From: Desulfobacterales bacterium
GTDB lineage: Bacteria; Desulfobacterota; Desulfobacteria; Desulfobacterales; RPRI01
Reading direction: 5' to 3'
Assembly (NCBI GenBank): GCA_020052975.1
Contig: JAGVOC010000455.1
Span: forward strand, 1 to 5,184
Length of the DNA: 5,184 nt
Position 1 is the first letter of the stretch. Every line of letters starts with the position of its first letter. The notes beneath the pieces are model-generated. The model worked only from the letters and a program-made list of their open reading frames with translations. It ran no database searches and was not told the origin of the DNA. Shown piece after piece: positions 1 through 5,108 of the stretch. The position numbers and the translations under genes were made by a program.

Positions 1-1
1 T

Positions 2-1087
2 TATGTGAGGACCGAATATCCGCTTGCCATAAAGAGGCTTGAAATAGCAATAAGGCAGGCAAGGGAATACGGGCTTCTTGGAAAAGACATACTCGGTTCA
101 GGTTTTGATTTTGACGTTGAAATTTATCAGGGTGCTGGAGCGTTTGTGTGCGGTGAAGAGACTGCCCTGATGCGTTCAATAGAGGGTAAGCGCGGTATGC
201 CCCGGCCCCGGCCGCCGTTTCCCGCTCATAAAGGGCTGTGGGAGAAGCCCAGTGTATTGAACAACGTTGAAACACTGGCCAACATAGCTCAGATTATCGT
301 AAACGGCGGAAAATGGTATGCGAGTGTCGGAACTGAAACAAGCAAGGGAACAAAAGTGTTTGCCCTTTCCGGAGCGGTGAACAATATCGGGCTTGTTGAA
401 GTTCCGATGGGGACGACTTTGAGGACCATTATATACGACATCGGCGGGGGCATTCCGAGAAAAAAGAAATTCAAGGCGGTTCAGCTTGGAGGCCCTTCGG
501 GAGGATGCGTACCTGAGCATCTCCTTGATACTCCTGTTGATTATGAGGCAATTGCCAAGGTCGGAGCAATAATGGGCTCCGGCGGCGTTATTGTCATGGA
601 TGAAAGCAGCTGTATGGTAGACATGGCCCGCTTTTTCATGGATTTTGTTCAGGATGAATCCTGCGGTAAATGCACTCCATGCCGTGAAGGAACACGCCGT
701 ATACTGGAGATTCTAAACAGAATCTGCGGCGGAAAAGGCGAACCTGAAGATATTGAAACCCTCAAGAATCTTTCATATATCATAAAAGATTCGGCTTTAT
801 GCGGCCTTGGCCAGACCGGCCCGAATCCGGTGCTCTCCACATTAAGATATTTCATTGATGAATATAATGCCCATATTATTGAAAAAAGGTGTCCGGCAAA
901 ACGCTGCGTTGCTCTTCTGAAGTTTGAAATAGATCCTGAGATATGCACGAAATGCGGCCTCTGTTTCAAGAGCTGTCCTACCGAGGCAATCGAGTGGAAA
1001 AAGAAGGAAGTTGCAAAAATAGACAAGAGCAAGTGCATCAAATGCATGACCTGTTTTGACAGGTGCAGGTTCGGCTCCATTTTTTAG
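2..1087 (+). CDS. NADH-binding flavin/iron-sulfur subunit (NuoF/HndC/HydB-like), 5' end outside window
   Basis: This is the C-terminal ~361 residues of a NuoF-family subunit, which takes electrons from or gives them to NAD(H) through FMN and iron-sulfur clusters in the cytoplasm. The reading frame is already open at the window edge (TAT before the GTG at 5), and the Y-V-R-x-E-Y-P segment is internal to NuoF, so that GTG is not the start. Numbering from the GTG: the FMN/NADH signature [14 protein letters not shown] at 43-56 and [13 protein letters not shown] at 61-73; an SLBB-like region around 115-170; the N3-type [4Fe-4S] ligands C220, C223, C226 and C266; then a fused 2[4Fe-4S] ferredoxin with C314/317/320/324 and C344/347/350/354. 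The ferredoxin tail is typical of HndC/HydB of NAD(P)-linked or bifurcating [FeFe] hydrogenases and of formate dehydrogenase-associated NuoF paralogues, and is absent from ordinary complex I NuoF. The missing N-terminus in that class usually holds a thioredoxin-like [2Fe-2S] domain. No catalytic partner follows, so the partner should lie upstream. Which enzyme it serves cannot be decided here. Confidence 0.93.
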   Translation, partial: YVRTEYPLAIKRLEIAIRQAREYGLLGKDILGSGFDFDVEIYQGAGAFVCGEETALMRSIEGKRGMPRPRPPFPAHKGLWEKPSVLNNVETLANIAQIIVNGGKWYASVGTETSKGTKVFALSGAVNNIGLVEVPMGTTLRTIIYDIGGGIPRKKKFKAVQLGGPSGGCVPEHLLDTPVDYEAIAKVGAIMGSGGVIVMDESSCMVDMARFFMDFVQDESCGKCTPCREGTRRILEILNRICGGKGEPEDIETLKNLSYIIKDSALCGLGQTGPNPVLSTLRYFIDEYNAHIIEKRCPAKRCVALLKFEIDPEICTKCGLCFKSCPTEAIEWKKKEVAKIDKSKCIKCMTCFDRCRFGSIF

Positions 1088-1158
1088 GCTTTTCGCTGTT
1101 TTTTTTGTGGGTAAACAGTTGCTGCAAGTCTACTCTATGCAAGGTATTGATTAAAGAA

Positions 1159-1344
1159 GGTTTTTAGACAGGATTGACAGGATGTACAGGATGTTGCCTG
1201 CCGGCCGGAAGCCGGACAGGCAATAAGCCATCGCCTGCGCTTACTACCCTCCGCGAAGCGGATGCGTGTTTCGGGCCGCTCTTCAGGAGCGGCCTGATGC
1301 AGTTGATCCGTCAAATCCTATAAATCCTGTCAGATAAATTTTTG
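1159..1344 (+). repeat. Interspersed structured repeat, copy 1 (~186 bp)
   Basis: This is one of two direct copies in the window; the other is at 3851-4033. The left end begins GGTTTTTAGACAGGATT and continues with 9-nt-spaced ACAGGAT units at 1167, 1176 and 1186. The right end carries the inverted version (AAATCCTGTC at 1322-1331, preceded by further ATCCT units), so the element has terminal inverted repeats made of short tandem units. Internal hairpins are GCCTG-CCGGC/GCCGG-a-CAGGC (1196-1221), TCCGC-GAA-GCGGA (1250-1262) and a 10-bp stem with TTCAG loop (1272-1296). The block TCCGCGAAGCGGATGCGTGT is identical in both copies. There is no coding capacity, so any mobility would need a transposase supplied in trans (MITE-like). 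A REP/BIME-like transcript-end element is an alternative. No clear target-site duplication was found. Confidence 0.92.
1272..1296 (+). other. 10-bp stem-loop inside repeat copy 1
   Basis: The arms CGGGCCGCTC (1272-1281) and GAGCGGCCTG (1287-1296) pair around a TTCAG loop, with one G·T wobble at 1273/1295. The pair 1275-1293 is G-C here and A-T at the matching positions of copy 2. No T-run follows, so it is not a canonical intrinsic terminator. It could act as a DNA cruciform, an RNA processing or stability element, or a transposition structure. Confidence 0.85.
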
Positions 1345-1427
1345 TTATGGCGCCTGGTTTGTCGAATTGCATCCAAGGGCACCTATGTGACACCCATACG
1401 AAATAGCAAGGAACCATTTTTAAGCTC

Positions 1428-1434
1428 AAGGCGG
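1428..1434 (+). promoter_or_regulatory. SD-like site deciding the TTG start of the rseC-like gene
   Basis: AAGGCGG is one base from the AAGGAGG consensus and lies 4 nt before the TTG at 1439. The frame is closed by TAA at 1421, and no ATG or GTG lies between that stop and 1439. The SD and the RseC-type N-terminus (MATEEGIVTK) both support the TTG. Confidence 0.65.
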
Positions 1435-1438
1435 TATA

Positions 1439-1885
1439 TTGGCGACAGAGGAAGGTATCGTAACTAAAACAGGCCATGGAACGGGCACTGCATGGGTTAA
1501 GACTACTAAATCTGACGCATGCGATTCGTGCAACGCGAAAGACGCCTGCAATATGCTCGGCGGCGGCAAAGATTCGGAGATTGAAGCAATTAATAAAATC
1601 GGGGCTAAAACGGATGACAGGGTTGTGATTGGTTTTGAATCCTCATCGTTGTTTAAAGCCTCTTTCCTTCTTTATATATTACCGATTGTATTCATGATTG
1701 CGGGCGCATTAACAGGACAAAAGTTTTCATTAAAGTATGGTTTAAGCGAGACATTGTTTTCAGCAGGCGCTGCTTTCCTCTCTTTTGCCGTTGCTTTTCT
1801 TCTTGTGAGGGCATTAGGAAACAAGATGGCCCAAAAGGATGCCTACAAAGCTAAAATAATAAAAATTGTAAGGCAAAAAAGCTGA
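1439..1885 (+). CDS. RseC/MucC-family (SoxR-reducing-type) membrane protein
   Basis: This 148-residue protein has the architecture of the RseC/MucC family. A short N-terminal beta-rich segment (MATEEGIVTKTGHGTGTAWV) is followed by a cysteine motif C28-x2-C31-x5-C37. Two hydrophobic segments at about 72-92 and 105-126 follow, and then a basic lysine-rich tail. Family members sit in the inner membrane; in enteric bacteria RseC accompanies the Rsx/Rnf-like complex that reduces SoxR and is encoded in the rpoE regulatory operon, and in many anaerobes it occurs beside Rnf genes. None of those partners is present here, so a specific role is not supported. The gene starts with TTG. It follows repeat copy 1 and faces the KamA-like gene convergently with a 70-bp gap. 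The length and cysteine pattern agree with an intact family member; only the biochemical role is open. Confidence 0.88.
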   Translation: MATEEGIVTKTGHGTGTAWVKTTKSDACDSCNAKDACNMLGGGKDSEIEAINKIGAKTDDRVVIGFESSSLFKASFLLYILPIVFMIAGALTGQKFSLKYGLSETLFSAGAAFLSFAVAFLLVRALGNKMAQKDAYKAKIIKIVRQKS

Positions 1886-1893
1886 ACCGAAAC

Positions 1894-1919
1894 AGCGAGC
1901 GCTTTCACCGCTGCTTGCT
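1894..1919. other. Weak hairpin between convergent genes
   Basis: AGCGAGC (1894-1900) can pair with GCTTGCT (1913-1919) with one G·T wobble across a 12-nt loop. It lies between the 3' ends of the rseC-like and kamA-like genes, where a bidirectional terminator might be expected. However, no T-run directly follows on either strand; the nearest is six T on the minus strand about 17 nt away. Termination is therefore only a possibility. Confidence 0.25.
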
Positions 1920-1955
1920 GCGGGGAGCTTCAATCTTCAAAGTGCTTACCGGGCT

Positions 1956-3062
1956 TTATTCAGGATATACAGATACCTCTCCTTTGTAGTTTTCAACCAT
2001 AATCTTTCCATCTGATACAGATTTAACATATTCCGGCAATAGCGGAACTTTCCCCCCTCCTCCGGGAAGGTCGATCATGTATTGAGGCACACACAGACCG
2101 GATGCGTACCCGTGAAGAGATCTCATGATGCCGAGACCTTCTTTGATTGTGGTCCTGAAATTTGAAGTTCCTCTTACAACATCCGGGTGATGAATATAAT
2201 ACGGCCTGACTCTTACGGTGAGAAGTTTTTTCATGAGAGTCAGCATTACAGACGGATTATTATTAACGCCCTTTAGAAGCACGGTCTGGCAGCCGAGCGG
2301 AATGCCTGCATCGGCAAGAACGGCGCAGGCCAGAGCCGCTTCATTTGTTATTTCATCCGGATGATTAAAATGAGTGTTGACGAATATGGGATGATATTGC
2401 TGCAATATATCCGCAAGGTTCTTTGTAATACGCTGGGGCAGGGTGCATGGAACTCTTGTGTGAATGCGTAATATTTCAATGTGTTTTATTGAACGAAGAT
2501 CATTCAGGATGCGGTTGATGGCATCATCTTCCAGAAGGAGCGGATCACCGCCGGATATGATCACTTCACGAATTGTATTATTCTTCCTGATATAGTCTAT
2601 GCACGTGTTTATGTTGGAATCCGTAACCGTAAAATGACGTCCGATTTTTCGTTTCCTCATGCAGAATCGGCAATACATTGCGCATTGATTTGAAACCATG
2701 AAAAGCACCCTGTCGGGATAGCGGTGAGTGAGGTTGGGCACAGGAGATTGCATCTCCTCGCAAAGCGGGTCATCAAAGCCTGATTTGTCCTCTATTTCAT
2801 TCAAATCCGGAACAGCCTGTTTCCGGATATGATCTCCTTTATTGATCATAAGCGAAAGATAATACGGATTTATGCGCATCGGATAGCATTCCGTAACCCT
2901 TCTTATTCCGCTTATATCAACCGGCAGGTGCTTTGCGAGATCTTCCGCGGTGATTATGCTGTTTGAGAGGATGTCATGCCAGTCTGAAAATTTATTGCAG
3001 CCGTTTTCTTTCAAATCGGATAATTTCCCCCTGCGAACAATATTTTCTTGACGTAAATGCAT
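1956..3062 (-). CDS. kamA: KamA-family radical SAM aminomutase (lysine 2,3-aminomutase-like)
   Basis: This 368-residue protein closely resembles lysine 2,3-aminomutase, which uses SAM, a [4Fe-4S] cluster and PLP to interconvert L-lysine and beta-lysine. Visible motifs are PYYLSL and RKQAVP (residues 66-85), SPVPNLTHRYPDRVL (106-120), the radical SAM CX3CX2C at C127/C131/C134, the SGGDP SAM-binding motif (170-174), LPQRIT (208-213), NTHFNHPDEIT (229-239), and DLPGGGGK with PLP lysine K338. D294 and D331 match the two aspartates that bind the substrate's side-chain amine in the clostridial enzyme, favouring lysine over glutamate as substrate and arguing against EpmB. It is shorter than the usual ~415-440 residues: it stops at YPE where the zinc-binding C-terminal tail would begin, and N269 replaces the fourth zinc cysteine. 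Possible roles are making beta-lysine for the osmolyte N-acetyl-beta-lysine, or lysine fermentation; no ablB-type acetyltransferase is adjacent. The start is uncertain because no SD precedes the ATG. Conserved sequence begins near W28, so a TTG at codon 17 is an alternative. Confidence 0.92.
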   Translation of the reverse strand: MHLRQENIVRRGKLSDLKENGCNKFSDWHDILSNSIITAEDLAKHLPVDISGIRRVTECYPMRINPYYLSLMINKGDHIRKQAVPDLNEIEDKSGFDDPLCEEMQSPVPNLTHRYPDRVLFMVSNQCAMYCRFCMRKRKIGRHFTVTDSNINTCIDYIRKNNTIREVIISGGDPLLLEDDAINRILNDLRSIKHIEILRIHTRVPCTLPQRITKNLADILQQYHPIFVNTHFNHPDEITNEAALACAVLADAGIPLGCQTVLLKGVNNNPSVMLTLMKKLLTVRVRPYYIHHPDVVRGTSNFRTTIKEGLGIMRSLHGYASGLCVPQYMIDLPGGGGKVPLLPEYVKSVSDGKIMVENYKGEVSVYPE

Positions 3063-3069
3063 AATTTAA

Positions 3070-3098
3070 TATTTAGTTCATTAGAACTTTTTTGACAA
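3070..3098 (-). promoter_or_regulatory. Candidate promoter for the kamA-like gene, possibly leaderless
   Basis: On the minus strand, TTGTCA (3098-3093) is followed by a 17-nt spacer and TAAATA (3075-3070). The first is one base from the -35 consensus; the second is a weak -10. Only 7 nt separate the -10 from the ATG at 3062, so initiation here would start at or next to the ATG. This fits the lack of any SD. The same bases read as TTGACA (3092-3097) on the plus strand, pointing to the divergent QueG-like gene, but no good -10 lies 16-18 nt from it. Confidence 0.4.
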
Positions 3099-3123
3099 GG
3101 ATGAAACGCCTAAAAATGAAAGC

Positions 3124-3130
3124 AGAGGGA
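3124..3130 (+). promoter_or_regulatory. Shine-Dalgarno site of the QueG-like gene
   Basis: AGAGGGA lies immediately upstream of the ATG at 3135, with the GAGG core ending 6 nt before the start. It supports this ATG and contrasts with the SD-less divergent kamA-like gene. Confidence 0.65.
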
Positions 3131-3134
3131 AACC

Positions 3135-3869
3135 ATGAGAGATAAAAAGTTGCCGGATGATTACACGGAGAAATTGAAGAAGAAAATAAAAAAATGGGGC
3201 GCCGATCTCGCAGGGATTGCCGATCTTGCGCCTTTAAAAGAGCTTGAGGTTAACCCGCCCGACCTTCTTGACGGTTTTACAAGGGCCGTTTCGATTGCAG
3301 TAAGGCTTCCTGTTGCGGTTTTTGAACAGATTAAAGACAGGCCGACGCCTCTTTATGCTTCCGTTTACCAGACAGCAAACCGCATGCTCGATGAAATGGC
3401 TTTCAAAACCTCCGTTTTGCTGCAAAATAATGGTTATTTGAGTCTTCCTGTTCCTGCCTCGCAGGTTCTGGACAGAAAGAACTGGATGGGCGCAATAAGC
3501 CATAAGGCTGTTGCAAGAATGGCAGGTATAGGATGGCAGGGGAAAAACCTTCTTCTCATCACAGCAAAATACGGATCAAGAGTGCGCCTTGTCACCGTAC
3601 TGACTAACGCTCCGTTAAAAGTTGACGGCCCTGTAAAGAACCGGTGCGGAGAATGCGCCATGTGCCGCGATGCCTGTCCTGTCGCTGCTATCAAGGGGGT
3701 CGGAACCAAAACACATTACCGCGACAGGGAGGAAGCCCTTTACCTTTCACGCTGCGCCGGTAAACTGGCCGGAGAGTTTGCCGCAATTCCCGATGTGGGG
3801 GTTCCCGTGTGCGGTATTTGTATAAAAGTTTGCCCGTTTGGACGCAAAAAGGTTTTTAGACAGGATTAA
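3135..3869 (+). CDS. QueG-like double [4Fe-4S] cluster protein (epoxyqueuosine reductase-related)
   Basis: This 244-residue iron-sulfur protein has the catalytic-core layout of QueG, the cobalamin-dependent epoxyqueuosine reductase related to reductive dehalogenases. It shows a GIGWQGKN motif at 131-138 (QueG has G-L-G-W-x-G-K). Cluster ligands C171, C174, C177 and C181-P come next, then a lone C207, and then C226, C229 and C233-P. That makes eight cysteines spaced as for two [4Fe-4S] clusters. Two features argue against true QueG: it lacks the C-terminal HEAT-repeat region (QueG is about 370 residues), and the VD[ST]xPxLE segment, whose aspartate I recall as the proposed catalytic acid, reads VPASQVLDR here. 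A cytoplasmic redox role is likely; the substrate is unknown, and databases may over-annotate it as epoxyqueuosine reductase. Its last five codons (VFRQD) and TAA stop lie within repeat copy 2, so the native C-terminus was probably replaced. It diverges from kamA and precedes a ZIP gene, but the repeat fills the gap. Confidence 0.82.
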   Translation: MRDKKLPDDYTEKLKKKIKKWGADLAGIADLAPLKELEVNPPDLLDGFTRAVSIAVRLPVAVFEQIKDRPTPLYASVYQTANRMLDEMAFKTSVLLQNNGYLSLPVPASQVLDRKNWMGAISHKAVARMAGIGWQGKNLLLITAKYGSRVRLVTVLTNAPLKVDGPVKNRCGECAMCRDACPVAAIKGVGTKTHYRDREEALYLSRCAGKLAGEFAAIPDVGVPVCGICIKVCPFGRKKVFRQD

Positions 3870-4033
3870 CAGGATTGACAGGATGTTACCTACCTCCTGA
3901 GACGGGACAGGCAATAATCCAGAGTCTGCTTTTGCCATTCTCCGCGAAGCGGATGCGTGTTTCAGACCGCTCTTCCGGAGCGGTCTGATAAATAATTCTG
4001 TTAATTCTGTAAATCCTGTCAGATAAGTTTTTG
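3851..4033 (+). repeat. Interspersed structured repeat, copy 2 (~183 bp), overlapping a gene end
   Basis: This copy has the same orientation and layout as the copy at 1159-1344. Its left end, GGTTTTTAGACAGGATT, leads into three ACAGGAT units at 9-nt spacing. GGGACAGGCAATAA and the 20-nt TCCGCGAAGCGGATGCGTGT block follow, then a perfect 10-bp stem-loop (3963-3987) and a right end of inverted AATCCTGTC/AATTCTGT units. The hairpin TCCGC-GAA-GCGGA lies at 3941-3953. The G+C-rich stem seen at 1196-1221 in copy 1 is degraded here. The element begins inside the QueG-like reading frame, gives it codons and a stop, and ends 19 bp before the ZIP start. Essentially all of the 183-bp intergenic space is therefore repeat plus the ZIP ribosome-binding site. 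Confidence 0.93.
3963..3987 (+). other. Perfect 10-bp stem-loop inside repeat copy 2
   Basis: CAGACCGCTC (3963-3972) pairs perfectly with GAGCGGTCTG (3978-3987) around a TTCCG loop. The loop and two stem pairs differ from copy 1, yet pairing is kept. It sits between two co-directional genes and could affect mRNA stability or coupling; no T-run follows it. Confidence 0.88.
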
Positions 4034-4042
4034 AGTTTGTCG

Positions 4043-4048
4043 AAAGGA
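4043..4048 (+). promoter_or_regulatory. Shine-Dalgarno site of the ZIP transporter gene
   Basis: AAAGGA lies 4 nt before the ATG at 4053. It immediately follows GTTTGTCGAA, a 10-mer also found after repeat copy 1, so this SD may sit at or inside the edge of the repeat unit. Confidence 0.55.
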
Positions 4049-4052
4049 AAAA

Positions 4053-4862
4053 ATGATCTGGTTTGAGCAGATTCATCCTGTAGTTCAGGCTCTTTTCGCT
4101 ACTTTATTTACGTGGTTTATCACTGCTCTCGGCGCGGCCTGTGTCTTTGGGTTTAAAAACATGAGCAGAAAGACGCTTGACGGAATGCTTGGATTTGCTG
4201 CCGGTGTCATGATAGCCGCAAGCTACTGGTCCCTGCTTGCACCTGCCATCGAAATGTCGAGGGAGCAGAACTTCCCCGCATGGTTCCCTGCTGTAACCGG
4301 ATTTCTTACGGGAGGTTTCTTCCTGTGGGGCGCCGACAAAATACTTCCCCATCTTCATATCGGCTTTAAAACCGAAGAGGCGGAAGGGATAAAAACCGGC
4401 TGGGATCGGAGCGTTCTTCTTGTTCTTGCAATAACGCTTCACAACATTCCGGAGGGTCTTGCCGTCGGAGTCGCATTCGGGGCTGCGGCAGCGGGGTATC
4501 CGTCGGCTTCGCTTGCCGGAGCGATTGCCCTTGCAGTTGGAATAGGAATCCAGAATTTTCCGGAAGGGCTGGCTGTCTCGATGCCGCTCAAAAGGGAAGG
4601 GATGTCGGCCGGAAAAAGTTTCTGGTACGGGCAGTTGTCCGGCATTGTTGAGCCTGTTGCGGGCGTTATCGGCGCAAGCGTTGTTTTTCTTGCAAAGCCG
4701 GTACTTCCCTTTGCCCTGTCGTTTGCGGCAGGCGCTATGCTTTTTGTCGTAACCGAAGAACTGATTCCGGAATCACAGCGCGGAGGCAACACAGATTTTG
4801 CCACGATATTTACCATGATCGGTTTTGCGGTTATGATGGTGCTTGACGTAGCATTCAGTTAG
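4053..4862 (+). CDS. ZIP-family divalent metal transporter, GufA subtype
   Basis: This 269-residue inner-membrane protein has about eight hydrophobic segments, roughly at 8-33, 42-66, 76-97, 118-145, 150-178, 188-213, 216-238 and 249-268. It carries the paired metal-site motifs of prokaryotic ZIP/GufA proteins: HNIPEG at 130-135 in TM4 and QNFPEG at 167-172 in TM5, with E200 of the GIVEP motif in TM6. By comparison with the Bordetella ZIP structure, H130, N131, E134, Q167, N168, E171 and E200 should form the binuclear metal centre. The N-terminus, with [25 protein letters not shown] first helix, is typical of GufA. The cytoplasmic loop between TM3 and TM4 is short, with only HLH (100-102) as a histidine cluster. 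Length is normal for the family and the gene appears intact. It probably moves Zn, Fe or other divalent metals into the cytosol; specificity cannot be read from sequence. No Fur or Zur operator was recognised, and transcription may read through from upstream across the repeat. Confidence 0.93.
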   Translation: MIWFEQIHPVVQALFATLFTWFITALGAACVFGFKNMSRKTLDGMLGFAAGVMIAASYWSLLAPAIEMSREQNFPAWFPAVTGFLTGGFFLWGADKILPHLHIGFKTEEAEGIKTGWDRSVLLVLAITLHNIPEGLAVGVAFGAAAAGYPSASLAGAIALAVGIGIQNFPEGLAVSMPLKREGMSAGKSFWYGQLSGIVEPVAGVIGASVVFLAKPVLPFALSFAAGAMLFVVTEELIPESQRGGNTDFATIFTMIGFAVMMVLDVAFS

Positions 4863-5042
4863 CTTCCATCCGGAAATGGCCCTTTTGTGCGATCTCCGTG
4901 TCAATCTTCGTGATTTCTTTTTTTGGCTCTTCGCCGGCCACCTTTTTAGCCTGTGGATTAAAATGCGCGGAAAATAAGGAGCATCCGGTCTTCCGCTCAA
5001 TTCAGGTATAACTCGGAAAAGATGGACCATGGGAAATATTCA

Positions 5043-5070
5043 TTGACTTGTCAGCAATTATATGTAAAAT
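5043..5070 (+). promoter_or_regulatory. Promoter of the AbrB-family gene
   Basis: TTGACT (5043-5048) and TAAAAT (5065-5070) each match the sigma-70 consensus at five of six positions, with a 16-nt spacer. They lie in an A+T-rich stretch 39 nt before the start codon. This is the best promoter in the window. Confidence 0.65.
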
Positions 5071-5077
5071 ATAAATG

Positions 5078-5092
5078 TAATGAATATTATTA
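5078..5092 (+). promoter_or_regulatory. Imperfect palindrome, possible operator of the AbrB-family gene
   Basis: TAATGAATATTATTA has arms TAATgA and TtATTA, with one mismatch in the arms and a three-base centre. It lies just downstream of the -10 and before the SD, where an autorepressing AbrB/MazE-type antitoxin might bind. Such palindromes arise easily in A+T-rich DNA, so this is tentative. Confidence 0.25.
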
Positions 5093-5097
5093 AAAGT

Positions 5098-5103
5098 AAG
5101 GAG
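5098..5103 (+). promoter_or_regulatory. Strong Shine-Dalgarno site of the AbrB-family gene
   Basis: AAGGAG lies 5 nt upstream of the ATG at 5109, consensus sequence at near-ideal spacing, and fixes the start. Confidence 0.8.
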
Positions 5104-5108
5104 ATAAT

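Larger units (their letters stand above)
1088..1438. other. 351-bp gene-free interval holding repeat copy 1
   Basis: No open frame with protein-like content was seen on either strand. From 1088 to 1158 the DNA is unremarkable apart from a run of eight T at 1099-1106 after the NuoF-like stop. No convincing stem precedes that run, so I do not call a terminator. Positions 1159-1344 are the structured repeat described separately. From 1345 to 1438 lies the leader of the rseC-like gene. It ends in an SD-like AAGGCGG at 1428-1434, and no strong promoter was recognised in it. A 10-mer, GTTTGTCGAA, at 1357-1366 recurs just after repeat copy 2 at 4035-4044, so the repeat homology may extend that far with a ~12-nt length difference. 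Confidence 0.7.

Noticed and set aside
5..7. GTG as the start codon of the NuoF-like gene
   Set aside because: The frame is open to the window edge and the surrounding residues belong to the interior of NuoF proteins, so this is a truncated gene.
649..1080. 143-codon minus-strand ORF under the NuoF-like gene
   Set aside because: It is a shadow of the well-conserved cysteine-rich plus-strand coding region and has no recognisable domain.
1099..1106. T8 run after the NuoF-like gene as an intrinsic terminator
   Set aside because: No stable stem can be drawn immediately upstream; GGCTTTTCGCT does not self-pair.
1166..1192. Tandem ACAGGAT units as a CRISPR or minisatellite array
   Set aside because: Units are only 9 nt apart with no unique spacers, number about three, and form the terminal arm of a larger repeat that occurs twice.
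1956..3062. Assignment of the KamA-like protein as EpmB (EF-P beta-lysylation)
   Set aside because: It keeps DLPGGGGK and the HPD-type aspartate typical of lysine 2,3-aminomutase, whereas EpmB differs in these regions. No efp or epmA neighbour is present.
4439..4816. 125-codon minus-strand ORF under the ZIP gene
   Set aside because: It is an antisense shadow with alanine/proline/serine-rich content, opposite conserved ZIP motifs.
4866..4885. CCAT-loop-ATGG followed by CCCTTTT after the ZIP gene as a terminator
   Set aside because: The stem is only four base pairs and the T-run only four, which is too weak to call.
4773..5030. 85-codon minus-strand ORF starting at the ATG at 5030
   Set aside because: It overlaps the ZIP 3' end antisense, has a highly basic composition without any recognisable motif, and lacks a convincing SD.
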